Below are positions 1 to 13,400 of a DNA stretch of 64,000 bases, piece after piece (the first letter of the stretch is position 1; every line of letters starts with the position of its first letter). The stretch is from Siphonodentalium dalli. Lineage: Eukaryota; Mollusca; Scaphopoda; Gadilida; Siphonodentaliidae. The notes under the pieces are model-generated. The model did no database searches. It was given only the letters and a program-made list of their open reading frames with translations, and was not told the origin of the DNA. A program made the translations under genes and the position numbers. The stretch is taken from positions 23,872,991 to 23,936,990 of the forward strand of contig CP136061.1 in assembly GCA_032622095.1 (NCBI GenBank), in the 5' to 3' direction.

Positions 1-2547
1 TGATTACAACTCAGGGATTTATGACTTTTTCGAAGGATTTATGGTTCTAACCCAGAGAATCATGAATAGAACTCAGGGATTTATGACTTTTTCGAAGGAT
101 TTATGGCTCTAACCCCGAGATTCATGACTACAACTCGGGGATTTATGACTTTTTCGAAGGATTTGTGGCTCTAATCCAGAGATTCATGAATACAACGCAG
201 GGATTTATGACTTTTTCGAAGGATTTATGGTTCTAACCCAGAGATTCATGATTACAACTCAGGGATTTATGACTTTTTCGAAGGATTTATGGTTCTAACC
301 CAGAGATTCATGAATAGAACTCAGGGATTTATGACTTTTTCGAAGGATTTATGGCTTTAACCCCGAGATTTATGACTACAACTCTGGGATTTATGACTTT
401 TTCGAAGGATTTATGGTTCTAACCCAGAGATTCATGACTACAACTCAGGGATTTATGACTTTTTCGAAGGATTTGTGGCTCTAACCCAGAGATTCGTGAA
501 TACAACGCAGGGATTTATGACTTTTTCGAAGGATTTATGGCTCTTACCCAGAGATTCATGATTACAACTCAGGGATTTGTGACTTTTTCGAAGGATTTGT
601 GGCTCTAACCCAGAGATTCATGAATACAACGCAGGGATTTATGACTTTTTCGAAGGATTTGTGGCTCTATCGCAGAGATTCAATAATACAACTCTGGGAT
701 TCATGACTTTTTCGAAGGATTTATGGCTCTAACCCCGAGATTCATGACTACAACTCAGGGATTTATGACTTTTTGCGAAGGATTTATGGCTCTAACCCCG
801 AGATTCATGAATACAACTCAGGGATTTATGACTTTTTCGAAGGATTTGTGGTTCTTACCCAGTGATTCATGAATACAACTCAGGGATTTATGACTTTTTC
901 AAAGGATTTATGGTTCTAACCCAGAGATTCATGAATACAACTCAGGGATTTATGACTTTTTCAAAGGATTTATGGTTCTAACCCAGAGATTCATGAATAC
1001 AACTCAGGAATTTATGACTTTTTCGAAGGATTTATGGCTCTAACCCCGAGATTCATGACTACAACTCAGGGATTTATGACTTTTTCGAAGGATTTGTGGC
1101 TCTAACCCAGAGATTCATGAATACAACGCAGGGATTTATGACTTTTTCGAAGGATTTATGGCTCTAACCCAGAGATTCATGATTACAACTCAGGGATGTA
1201 TCACTTTATCGAAGGATTTTATATTAATATGGCTCTTACCCAGAGATTCATGAATACAACTCAGGGATTTATGACTTTTTCGAAGGATTTATGGCTCTAA
1301 CCCAGAGATTCATGATTACAACTCAGGGATTTATGACTTTTTCGAAGGATTTATGGTTCTAACCCAGAGATTCATGAATAGAACTCAGGGATTTATGACT
1401 TTTTCGAAGGATTTATGGCTTTAACCCCGAGATTTATGACTACAACTCTGGGATTTATGACTTTTTCGAAGGATTTATGGTTCTAACCCAGAGATTCATG
1501 ACTACAACTCAGGGATTTATGACTTTTTCGAAGGATTTGTCGCTCTAACCCAGAGATTCGTGAATACAACGCAGGGATTTATGACTTTTTCGAAGGATTT
1601 ATGGCTCTTACCCAGAGATTCATGATTACAACTCAGGGATTTGTGACTTTTTCGAAGGATTTGTGGCTCTAACCCAGAGATTCATGAATACAACGCAGGG
1701 ATTTATGACTTTTTCGAAGGATTTGTGGCTCTATCGCAGAGATTCAATAATACAACTCTGAGATTCATGACTTTTTCGAAGGATTTATGGCTCTAACCCC
1801 GAGATTCATGACTACAACTCAGGGATTTATGACTTTTTGCGAAGGATTTATGGCTCTAACCCCGAGATTCATGACTACAACTCAGGGATTTATGACTTTT
1901 TCGAAGGATTTATGGTTCTAACCCAGAGATTCACGAACAGAACTCAGGGAGTTATGACTTTTTCGAAGGATTTATGGTTCTAACCCAGAGATTCATGAAT
2001 AGAACTCATGGATTTATGACTTTTTCGAAGGATTTATGGTTCTAACCCAGAGATTCATGAATAGAACTCAGGGATTTATGACTTTTTCGAAGGATTTATG
2101 GCTTTAACCCCGAGATTCATGACTACAACTCAGGGATTTATGACTTTTTCGAAGGATTTATGGCTCTAACACCGAGATTCATGACTACAACTCAGGGATT
2201 TATGACTTTTTCGAAGGATTTATGGCTCTAACCCCGAGATTCATGACTACAACTCGGGGATTTATGACTTTTTCGAAGGATTTGTGGCTCTAATCCAGAG
2301 ATTCATGAATACAACGCAGGGATTTATGACTTTTTCGAAGGATTTATGGTTCTAACCCAGAGATTCATGATTACAACTCAGGGATTTATGACTGTTTTGA
2401 AGGATTTATGGCTCTAACCCGGAGATTCATGAATACAACGCAGGGATTTATGACTTTTTCGAAGGATTTGTGGCTCTAACCCCGAGATTCATGACTACAA
2501 CTCAGAGAGTTATGACTTTTTCGAAGGATTTATGGCTCTTACCCAGA

Positions 2548-5500
2548 GATTCATGAATAGAACTCAGGGATTTATGACTTTTTCGAAGGATTTATGGCTT
2601 TAACCCCGAGATTTATGACTACAACTCTGGGATTTATGACTTTTTCGAAGGATTTATGGTTCTAACCCAGAGATTCATGACTACAACTCAGGGATTTATG
2701 ACTTTTTCGAAGGATTTGTGGCTCTAACCCAGAGATTCGTGAATACAACGCAGGGATTTATGACTTTTTCGAAGGATTTATGGCTCTTACCCAGAGATTC
2801 ATGATTACAACTCAGGGATTTGTGACTTTTTCGAAGGATTTGTGGCTCTAACCCAGAGATTCATGAATACAACGCAGGGATTTATGACTTTTTCGAAGGA
2901 TTTGTGGCTCTATCGCAGAGATTCAATAATACAACTCTGGGATTCATGACTTTTTCGAAGGATTTATGGCTCTAACCCCGAGATTCATGACTACAACTCA
3001 GGGATTTATGACTTTTTGCGAAGGATTTATGGCTCTAACCCCGAGATTCATGACTACAACTCAGGGATTTATGACTTTTTCGAAGGATTTGTGGTTCTTA
3101 CCCAGTGATTCATGAATACAACTCAGGGATTTATGACTTTTTCAAAGGATTTATGGTTCCAACCCAGAGATTCATGAATACAACTCAGGGATTTATGACT
3201 TTTTCAAAGGATTTATGGTTCTAACCCAGAGATTCATGAATACAACTCAGGAATTTATGACTTTTTCGAAGGATTTATGGCTCTAACCCCGAGATTCATG
3301 ACTACAACTCAGGGATTTATGACTTTTTCGAAGGATTTGTGGCTCTAACCCAGAGATTCATGAATACAACGCAGGGATTTATGACTTTTTCGAAGGATTT
3401 ATGGCTCTAACCCAGAGATTCATGATTACAACTCAGGGATCTATCACTTTATCGAAGGATTTTATATTAATATGGCTCTAACCCAGAGATTCATGAATAC
3501 AACTCAGGGATTTATGACTTTTTCGAAGGATTTATGGCTCTAATCCAGAGATTCATGAATAGAACTCAGGGATTTATGACTTTTTCAAAGGATTTATGGC
3601 TTTAACCCCGAGATTCATGATTACAACTCAGGGATTTATGACTTTATCGAAGGATTTATGGTTCTAACCCAGAGATTCATGATTACAACTCAGGGATTTA
3701 TGACTTTATCGAAGGATTTATGGCTCTAACCCAGAGATTTGTGATTACAACTCAGGGATTTATGACTTTTTTGAAGGATTTATGACTCTAACCCGGAGAT
3801 TCATGAATACAATTCTGGGATTTGTGACTTTTTCGATGGATTTATGGCTCTAACCCCGAGATTCATGACTACAACTCAGGGATTTATGACTTTTTCGAAG
3901 GATTTGTGGTTCTTACCCAGTGATTCATGAATACAACTCAGTGATTTATGACTTTTTCAAAGGATTTATGGTTCTAACCCAGAGATTCATGAATACAACT
4001 CAGGGATTTATGACTTTTTCAAAGGATTTATGGTTCTAACCCAGAGATTCATGAATATAACTCAGGAATTTATGACTTTTTCGAAGGATTTATGGCTCTA
4101 ACCCAGAGATTCATGACTACAACTCAGGGATTTATGACTTTTTCGAAGGATTTGTGGCTCTAACCCAGAGATTCATGAATACAACGCAGGGATTTATGAC
4201 TTTTTCGAAGGATTTATGGCTCTAACCCAGAGATTCATGATTACAACTCAGGGATTTATCACTTTATCGAAGGATTTTATATTAATATGGCTCTAACCCA
4301 GAGATTCATGAATACAACTCAGGGATTTATGACTTTTTCGAAGGATTTATGGCTCTAACCCAGAGATTCATGATTACAACTCAGGGATTTATAACTTTTT
4401 CGAAGGATTTATGGTTCTAACCCAGAGATTCATGAATAGAACTCAGGGATTTATGACTTTTTCGAAGGATTTATGGCTTTAACCCCGAGATTTATGACTA
4501 CAACTCTGGGATTTATGACTTTTTCGAAGGATTTATGGTTCTAACCCAGAGATTCATGAATACAACTCAGGGATTTATGACTTTTTCGAAGGATTTATGG
4601 TTCTAACCCAGAGATTCATGATTACAACTCAGGGATTTATGACTTTATCGAAGGATTTATGGCTCTAACCCAGAGATTTGTGATTACAACTCAGGGATTT
4701 ATGACTTTTTCGAAGGATTTATGACTCTAACCCGGAGATTCATGAATACAATTCTGGGATTTGTGACTTTTTCGATGGATTTATGGCTCTAACCCCGAGA
4801 TTCATGACTACAACTCAGGGATTTATGACTTTTTCGAAGGATTTGTGGTTCTTACCCAGTGATTCATGAATACAACTCAGTGATTTATGACTTTTTCAAA
4901 GGATTTATGGTTCTAACCCAGAGATTCATGAATACAACTCAGGGATTTATGACTTTTTCAAAGGATTTATGGTTCTAACCCAGAGATTCATGAATATAAC
5001 TCAGGAATTTATGACTTTTTCGAAGGATTTATGGCTCTAACCCCGAGATTCATGACTACAACTCAGGGATTTATGACTTTTTCGAAGGATTTGTGGCTCT
5101 AACCCAGAGATTCATGAATACAACGCAGGGATTTATGACTTTTTCGAAGGATTTATGGCTCTAACCCAGAGATTCATGATTACAACTCAGGGATTTATCA
5201 CTTTATCGAAGGATTTTATATTAATATGGCTCTAACCCAGAGATTCATGAATACAACTCAGGGATTTATGACTTTTTCGAAGGATTTATGGCTCTAACCC
5301 AGAGATTCATGATTACAACTCAGGGATTTATAACTTTTTCGAAGGATTTATGGTTCTAACCCAGAGATTCATGAATAGAACTCAGGGATTTATGACTTTT
5401 TCGAAGGATTTATGGCTTTAACCCCGAGATTTATGACTACAACTCTGGGATTTATGACTTTTTCGAAGGATTTATGGTTCTAACCCAGAGATTCATGACT

Positions 5501-6443
5501 ACAACTCAGGGATTTATGACTTTTTCGAAGGATTTGTGGCTCTAACCCAGAGATTCGTGAATACAACGCAGGGATTTATGACTTTTTCGAAGGATTTATG
5601 GCTCTTACCCAGAGATTCATGATTACAACTCAGGGATTTGTGACTTTTTCGAAGGATTTGTGGCTCTAACCCAGAGATTCATGAATACAACGCAGGGATT
5701 TATGACTTTTTCGAAGGATTTGTGGCTCTATCGCAGAGATTCAATAATACAACTCTGGGATTCATGACTTTTTCGAAGGATTTATGGCTCTAACCCCGAG
5801 ATTCATGACTACAACTCAGGGATTTATGACTTTTTGCGAAGGATTTATGGCTCTAACCCCGAGATTCATGACTACAACTCAGGGATTTATGACTTTTTCG
5901 AAGGATTTGTGGTTCTTACCCAGTGATTCATGAATACAACTCAGGGATTTATGACTTTTTCAAAGGATTTATGGTTCCAACCCAGAGATTCATGAATACA
6001 ACTCAGGGATTTATGACTTTTTCAAAGGATTTATGGTTCTAACCCAGAGATTCATGAATACAACTCAGGAATTTATGACTTTTTCGAAGGATTTATGGCT
6101 CTAACCCCGAGATTCATGACTACAACTCAGGGATTTATGACTTTTTCGAAGGATTTGTGGCTCTAACCCAGAGATTCATGAATACAACTCAGGGATTTAT
6201 GACTTTTTCGAAGGATTTATGGCTCTAACCCAGAGATTCATGATTACAACTCAGGGATCTATCACTTTATCGAAGGATTTTATATTAATATGGCTCTAAC
6301 CCAGAGATTCATGAATACAACTCAGGGATTTATGACTTTTTCGAAGGATTTATGGCTCTAATCCAGAGATTCATGAATAGAACTCAGGGATTTATGACTT
6401 TTTCAAAGGATTTATGGCTTTAACCCCGAGATTCATGACTACA
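2548..6443 (+). repeat. 2,818-bp higher-order duplication
   Basis: Positions about 2,548-3,625 and 5,366-6,443 match at a constant 2,818-bp offset. They share the CAATAAT monomer (2,924 and 5,742), the extra G monomer and the rare GGTTCCAACCC variant (about 3,157 and 5,975). The segment between the two copies contains the 939-bp tandem duplication. Confidence 0.85.
3630..5507 (+). repeat. 939-bp tandem duplication (15-mer block)
   Basis: Two adjacent copies, about 3,630-4,568 and 4,569-5,507, lie at an offset of exactly 939 bp, which is 15 monomers plus one 9-bp insertion. Shared private variants are GTGATTAC (3,741 and 4,680), GAATATAACTCAGG (about 4,054 and 4,993) and ATAACTTTTTCG (4,391 and 5,330). 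It lies inside the 2,818-bp repeat unit, so it is one of the more recent local events. Confidence 0.88.
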
Positions 6444-9400
6444 ACTCAGGGATTTATGACTTTTTCGAAGGATTTATGGCTCTAACACCGAGATTCATGA
6501 CTACAACTCAGGGATTTATGACTTTTTCGAAGGATTTATGGCTCTAACCCCGAGATTCATGACTACAACTCAGGGATTTTTGACTTTTTCGAAGGATTTG
6601 TGGCTCTAACCCAGAGATTCATGATTACAACTCAGGGATTTATGACTTTTTCGAAGGATTTATGGTTCTAACCCAGAGAATCATGAATAGAACTCTGGGA
6701 TTTATGACTTTTTCGAAGGATTTATGGCTTTAACCCCGAGATTCATGACTACAACTCGGGGATTTATGACTTTTTCGAAGGATTTGTGGCTCTAATCCAG
6801 AGATTCATGAATACAACGCAGGGATTTATGACTTTTTCGAAGGATTTATGGTTCTAACCCAGAGATTCATGATTACAACTCAGGGATTTATGACTTTTTC
6901 GAAGGATTTATGGTTCTAACCCAGAGATTCATGAATAGAACTCAGGGATTTATGACTTTTTCGAAGGATTTATGGCTTTAACCCCGAGATTTATGACTAC
7001 AACTCTGGGATTTATGACTTTTTCGAAGGATTTATGGTTCTAACCCAGAGATTCATGACTACAACTCAGGGATTTATGACTTTTTCGAAGGATTTGTGGC
7101 TCTAACCCAGAGATTCGTGAATACAACGCAGGGATTTATGACTTTTTCGAAGGATTTATGGCTCTTACCCAGAGATTCATGATTACAACTCAGGGATTTG
7201 TGACTTTTTCGAAGGATTTGTGGCTCTAACCCAGAGATTCATGAATACAACGCAGGGATTTATGACTTTTTCGAAGGATTTGTGGCTCTATCGCAGAGAT
7301 TCAATAATACAACTCTGGGATTCATGACTTTTTCGAAGGATTTATGGCTCTAACCCCGAGATTCATGACTACAACTCAGGGATTTATGACTTTTTGCGAA
7401 GGATTTATGGCTCTAACCCCGAGATTCATGAATACAACTCAGGGATTTATGACTTTTTCGAAGGATTTGTGGTTCTTACCCAGTGATTCATGAATACAAC
7501 TCAGGGATTTATGACTTTTTCAAAGGATTTATGGTTCTAACCCAGAGATTCATGAATACAACTCAGGGATTTATGACTTTTTCAAAGGATTTATGGTTCT
7601 AACCCAGAGATTCATGAATACAACTCAGGAATTTATGACTTTTTCGAAGGATTTATGGCTCTAACCCCGAGATTCATGACTACAACTCAGGGATTTATGA
7701 CTTTTTCGAAGGATTTGTGGCTCTAACCCAGAGATTCATGAATACAACGCAGGGATTTATGACTTTTTCGAAGGATTTATGGCTCTAACCCAGAGATTCA
7801 TGATTACAACTCAGGGATGTATCACTTTATCGAAGGATTTTATATTAATATGGCTCTTACCCAGAGATTCATGAATACAACTCAGGGATTTATGACTTTT
7901 TCGAAGGATTTATGGCTCTAACCCAGAGATTCATGATTACAACTCAGGGATTTATGACTTTTTCGAAGGATTTATGGTTCTAACCCAGAGATTCATGAAT
8001 AGAACTCAGGGATTTATGACTTTTTCGAAGGATTTATGGCTTTAACCCCGAGATTTATGACTACAACTCTGGGATTTATGACTTTTTCGAAGGATTTATG
8101 GTTCTAACCCAGAGATTCATGACTACAACTCAGGGATTTATGACTTTTTCGAAGGATTTGTCGCTCTAACCCAGAGATTCGTGAATACAACGCAGGGATT
8201 TATGACTTTTTCGAAGGATTTATGGCTCTTACCCAGAGATTCATGATTACAACTCAGGGATTTGTGACTTTTTCGAAGGATTTGTGGCTCTAACCCAGAG
8301 ATTCATGAATACAACGCAGGGATTTATGACTTTTTCGAAGGATTTGTGGCTCTATCGCAGAGATTCAATAATACAACTCTGGGATTCATGACTTTTTCGA
8401 AGGATTTATGGCTCTAACCCCGAGATTCATGACTACAACTCAGGGATTTATGACTTTTTGCGAAGGATTTATGGCTCTAACCCCGAGATTCATGACTACA
8501 ACTCAGGGATTTATGACTTTTTCGAAGGATTTATGGTTCTAACCCAGAGATTCACGAACAGAACTCAGGGAGTTATGACTTTTTCGAAGGATTTATGGTT
8601 CTAACCCAGAGATTCATGAATAGAACTCATGGATTTATGACTTTTTCGAAGGATTTATGGTTCTAACCCAGAGATTCATGAATAGAACTCAGGGATTTAT
8701 GACTTTTTCGAAGGATTTATGGCTTTAACCCCGAGATTCATGACTACAACTCAGGGATTTATGACTTTTTCGAAGGATTTATGGCTCTAACACCGAGATT
8801 CATGACTACAACTCAGGGATTTATGACTTTTTCGAAGGATTTATGGCTCTAACCCCGAGATTCATGACTACAACTCGGGGATTTATGACTTTTTCGAAGG
8901 ATTTGTGGCTCTAATCCAGAGATTCATGAATACAACGCAGGGATTTATGACTTTTTCGAAGGATTTATGGTTCTAACCCAGAGATTCATGATTACAACTC
9001 AGGGATTTATGACTGTTTTGAAGGATTTATGGCTCTAACCCGGAGATTCATGAATACAACGCAGTGATTTATGACTTTTTCGAAGGATTTGTGGCTCTAA
9101 CCCCGAGATTCATGACTACAACTCAGAGAGTTATGACTTTTTCGAAGGATTTATGGCTCTTACCCAGAGATTCATGATTACAACTCAGGGATTTGTGACT
9201 TTTTCGAAGGATTTGTGGCTCTAACCCAGAGATTCAAGAATACAACGCAGGGATTTATGACTTTTTCGAAGGATTTGTGGCTCTATCGCAGAGATTCATG
9301 AATACAACTCAGGGATTCATGACTTTTTCGAAGGATTTATGTCTCTAACCCCGAGATTCATGACTACAACTCAGGGATTTATGACTTTTTCGAAGGATTT

Positions 9401-10499
9401 ATGGCTCTAACCCCGAGATTCATGACTACAACTCAGGGAGTTATGACTTTTTCGAAGGATTTATGGTTCTAACCCAGAGATTCATGAATAGAACTCAGGG
9501 ATTTATGACTTTTTCGAAGGATTTATGGTTCTAACCCGGAGATTCATGAATAGAACTCAGGGATTTATGACTTTTTCGAAGGATTTATGGTTCTAACCCA
9601 GAGATTCATGAATAGAACTCAGGGATTTATGACTTTTTCGAAGGATTTATGGTTCTAACCCAGAGATTCATGAATACAACTCAGGGATTTATGACTTTTT
9701 CGAAGGATTTATGGTTCTAACCCAGAATTTCATGATTACAACTCAGGGATTTATGACTTTTTTGAAGGATTTATGGCTCTAACCCGGAGATTCATGAATA
9801 CAATTCTGGGATTTGTGACTTTTTCGATGGATTTATGGCTCTAACCCCGAGATTCATGACTACAACTCAGGGATTTATGACTTTTTCGAAGGATTTGTGG
9901 TTCTTACCCAGTGATTCATGAATACAACTCAGGGATTTATGACTTTTTGCAAAGGATTTATGGTTCTAACCCAGAGATTCATGAATACAACTCAGGGATT
10001 TATGACTTTTTCAAAGGATTTATGGTTCTAACCCAGAGATTCATGAATACAACTCAGGAATTTATGACTTTTTCGAAGGATTTATGGCTCTAACCCCGAG
10101 ATTCATGACTACAACTCAGGGATTTATGACTTTTTCGAAGGATTTGTGGCTCTAACCCAGAGATTCATGAATACAACGCAGGGATTTATGACTTTTTCGA
10201 AGGATTTATGGCTCTAACCCAGAGATTCATGATTACAACTCAGGGATTTATCACTTTATCGAAGGATTTTATATTAATATGGCTCTAACCCAGAGATTCA
10301 TGAATACAACTCAGGGATTTATGACTTTTTCGAAGGATTTATGGTTCTAACCCAGAGATTCATGATTACAACTCAGGGATTTATAACTTTTTCGAAGGAT
10401 TTATGGTTCTAACCCAGAGATTCATGAATAGAACTCAGGGATTTATGACTTTTTCGAAGGATTTATGGCTTTAACCCCGAGATTTATGACTACAACTCT

Positions 10500-13400
10500 G
10501 GGATTTATGACTTTTTCGAAGGATTTGTGGCTCTAACCCAGAGATTCATGAATACAACGCAGGGATTTATGACTTTTTCGAAGGATTTATGGCTCTAACC
10601 CAGAGATTCATGATTACAACTCAGGGATTTATCACTTTATCGAAGGATTTTATATTAATATCGCTCTAACCCAGAGATTCATGAATACAACTCAGGGATT
10701 TATGACTTTTTCGAAGGATTTATGGCTCTAACCCGAAGATTCATGAATAGAACTCAGGGATTTATGACTTTTTCGAAGGATTTATGGCTTTAACCCCGAG
10801 ATTCATGACTACAACTGAGGGATTTATGACTTTTTCGAAGGATTTATGGCTCTAACACCGAGATTCATGACTACAACTCAGGGATTTATGACTTTTTCGA
10901 AGGATTTATGGCTCTAACCCCGAGATTCATGACTACAACTCAGGGATTTTTGACTTTTTCGAATGATTTGTGGCTCTAACCCAGAGATTCATGATTACAA
11001 CTCAGGGATTTATGACTTTTTCGAAGGATTTATGGTTCTAACCCAGAGAATCATGAATAGAACTCAGGGATTTATGACTTTTTCGAAGGATTTATGGCTC
11101 TAACCCCGAGATTCATGACTACAACTCGGGGATTTATGACTTTTTCGAAGGATTTGTGGCTCTAATCCAGAGATTCATGAATACAACGCAGGGATTTATG
11201 ACTTTTTCGAAGGATTTATGGTTCTAACCCAGAGATTCATGATTACAACTCAGGGATTTATGACTGTTTTGAAGGATTTATGGCTCTAACCCGGAGATTC
11301 ATGAATACAACGCAGGGATTTATGACTTTTTCGAAGGATTTGTGGCTCTAACCTCGAGATTCATGACTACAACTCAGAGAGTTATGACTTTTTCGAAGGA
11401 TTTATGGCTCTTACCCAGAGATTCATGATTACAACTCAGGGATTTGTGACTTTTTCGAAGGATTTGTGGCTCTAACCCAGAGATTCAAGAATACAACGCA
11501 GGGATTTATGACTTTTTCGAAGGATTTGTGGCTCTATCGCAGAGATTCATGAATACAACTCAGGGATTCATGACTTTTTCGAAGGATTTATGTCTCTAAC
11601 CCCGAGATTCATGACTACAACTCAGGGATTTATGACTTTTTCGAAGGATTTATGGCTCTAACCCCGAGATTCATGACTACAACTCAGGGAGTTATGACTT
11701 TTTCGAAGGATTTATGGTTCTAACCCAGAGATTCATGAATAGAACTCAGGGATTTATAACTTTTTCGAAGGATTTATGGTTCTAACCCAGAGATTCATGA
11801 ATAGAACTCAGGGATTTATGACTTTTTCGAAGGATTTATGGTTCTAACCCAGAGATTCATGAATAGAACTCAGGGATTTATGACTTTTTCGAAGGATTTA
11901 TGGTTCTAACCCAGAGATTCATGAATACAACTCAGGGATTTATGACTTTTTCGAAGGATTTATGGTTCTAACCTAGAGATTCATGATTACAACTCAGGGA
12001 TTTATGACTTTATCGAAGGATTTATGGCTCTAATCCAGAGATTCGTGATTACAACTCAGGGATTCATGACTTTTTCGAAGGATTTATGTCTCTAACCCCG
12101 AGATTCATGACTACAACTCAGGGATTTATGACTTTTTCGAAGGATTTATGGCTCTAACCCCGAGATTCATGACTACAACTCAGGGAGTTATGACTTTTTC
12201 GAAGGATTTATGGTTCTAACCCAGAGATTCATGAATAGAACTCAGGGATTTATGACTTTTTCGAAGGATTTATGGTTCTAACCCAGAGATTCATGAATAG
12301 AACTCAGGGATTTATGACTTTTTCGAAGGATTTATGGTTCTAACCCGGAGATTCATGAATAGAACTCAGGGATTTATGACTTTTTCGAAGGATTTATGGT
12401 TCTAACCCAGAAATTCATGAATAGAACTCAGGGATTTATGACTTTTTCGAAGGATTTATGGTTCTAACCCAGAGATTCATGAATACAACTCAGGGATTTA
12501 TGACTTTTTCGAAGGATTTATGGTTCTAACCCAGAGATTCATGATTACAACTCAGGGATTTATGACTTTATCGAAGGATTTATGGCTCTAACCCAGAGAT
12601 TTGTGATTACAACTCAGGGATTTATGACTTTTTTGAAGGATTTATGGCTCTAACCCGCAGAGTCATGAATACAATTCTGGGATTTGTGACTTTTTCGATG
12701 GATTTATGGCTCTAACCCCGAGATTCATGACTACAACTCAGGGATTTATGACTTTTTCGAAGGATTTGTGGTTCTTACCCAGTGATTCATGAATACAACT
12801 CAGGGATTTATGACTTTTTGCAAAGGATTTATGGTTCTAACCCAGAGATTCATGAATACAACTCAGGGATTTATGACTTTTTCAAAGGATTTATGGTTCT
12901 AACCCAGAGATTCATGAATACAACTCAGGAATTTATGACTTTTTCGAAGGATTTATGGCTCTAACCCCGAGATTCATGACTACAACTCAGGGATTTATGA
13001 CTTTTTCGAAGGATTTGTGGCTCTAACCCAGAGATTCATGAATACAACGCAGGGATTTATGACTTTTTCGAAGGATTTATGGCTCTAACCCAGAGATTCA
13101 TGATTACAACTCAGGGATTTATCACTTTATCGAAGGATTTTATATTAATATGGCTCTAACCCAGAGATTCATGAATACAACTCAGGGATTTATGACTTTT
13201 TCGAAGGATTTATGGCTCTAACCCAGAGATTCATGATTACAACTCAGGGATTTATGACTTTTTCGAAGGATTTATGGTTCTAACCCAGAGATTCATGAAT
13301 AGAACTCAGGGATTTATGACTTTTTCGAAGGATTTATGGCTTTAACCCCGAGATTTATGACTACAACTCTGGGATTTATGACTTTTTCGAAGGATTTATG

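Larger units (their letters stand above)
1..9168 (+). repeat. 6,621-bp higher-order duplication
   Basis: Positions 1-2,547 and 6,622-9,168 are near-identical at a constant offset of 6,621 bp. Shared private marks include GGGATGTATC before the 9-bp insertion (about 1,195 and 7,816), the CGCTC variant (1,541 and 8,162), the CAATAATACAACTCT monomer (681/7,302 and 1,745/8,366), the extra G in TTTTTGCGAAGG, and GACTGTTTTGAAGG (2,390 and 9,011). The copies part near 2,548/9,169. Much of the same block recurs a third time at about 21.2-22.7 kb, at offset 13,205 from the second copy. Confidence 0.9.
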
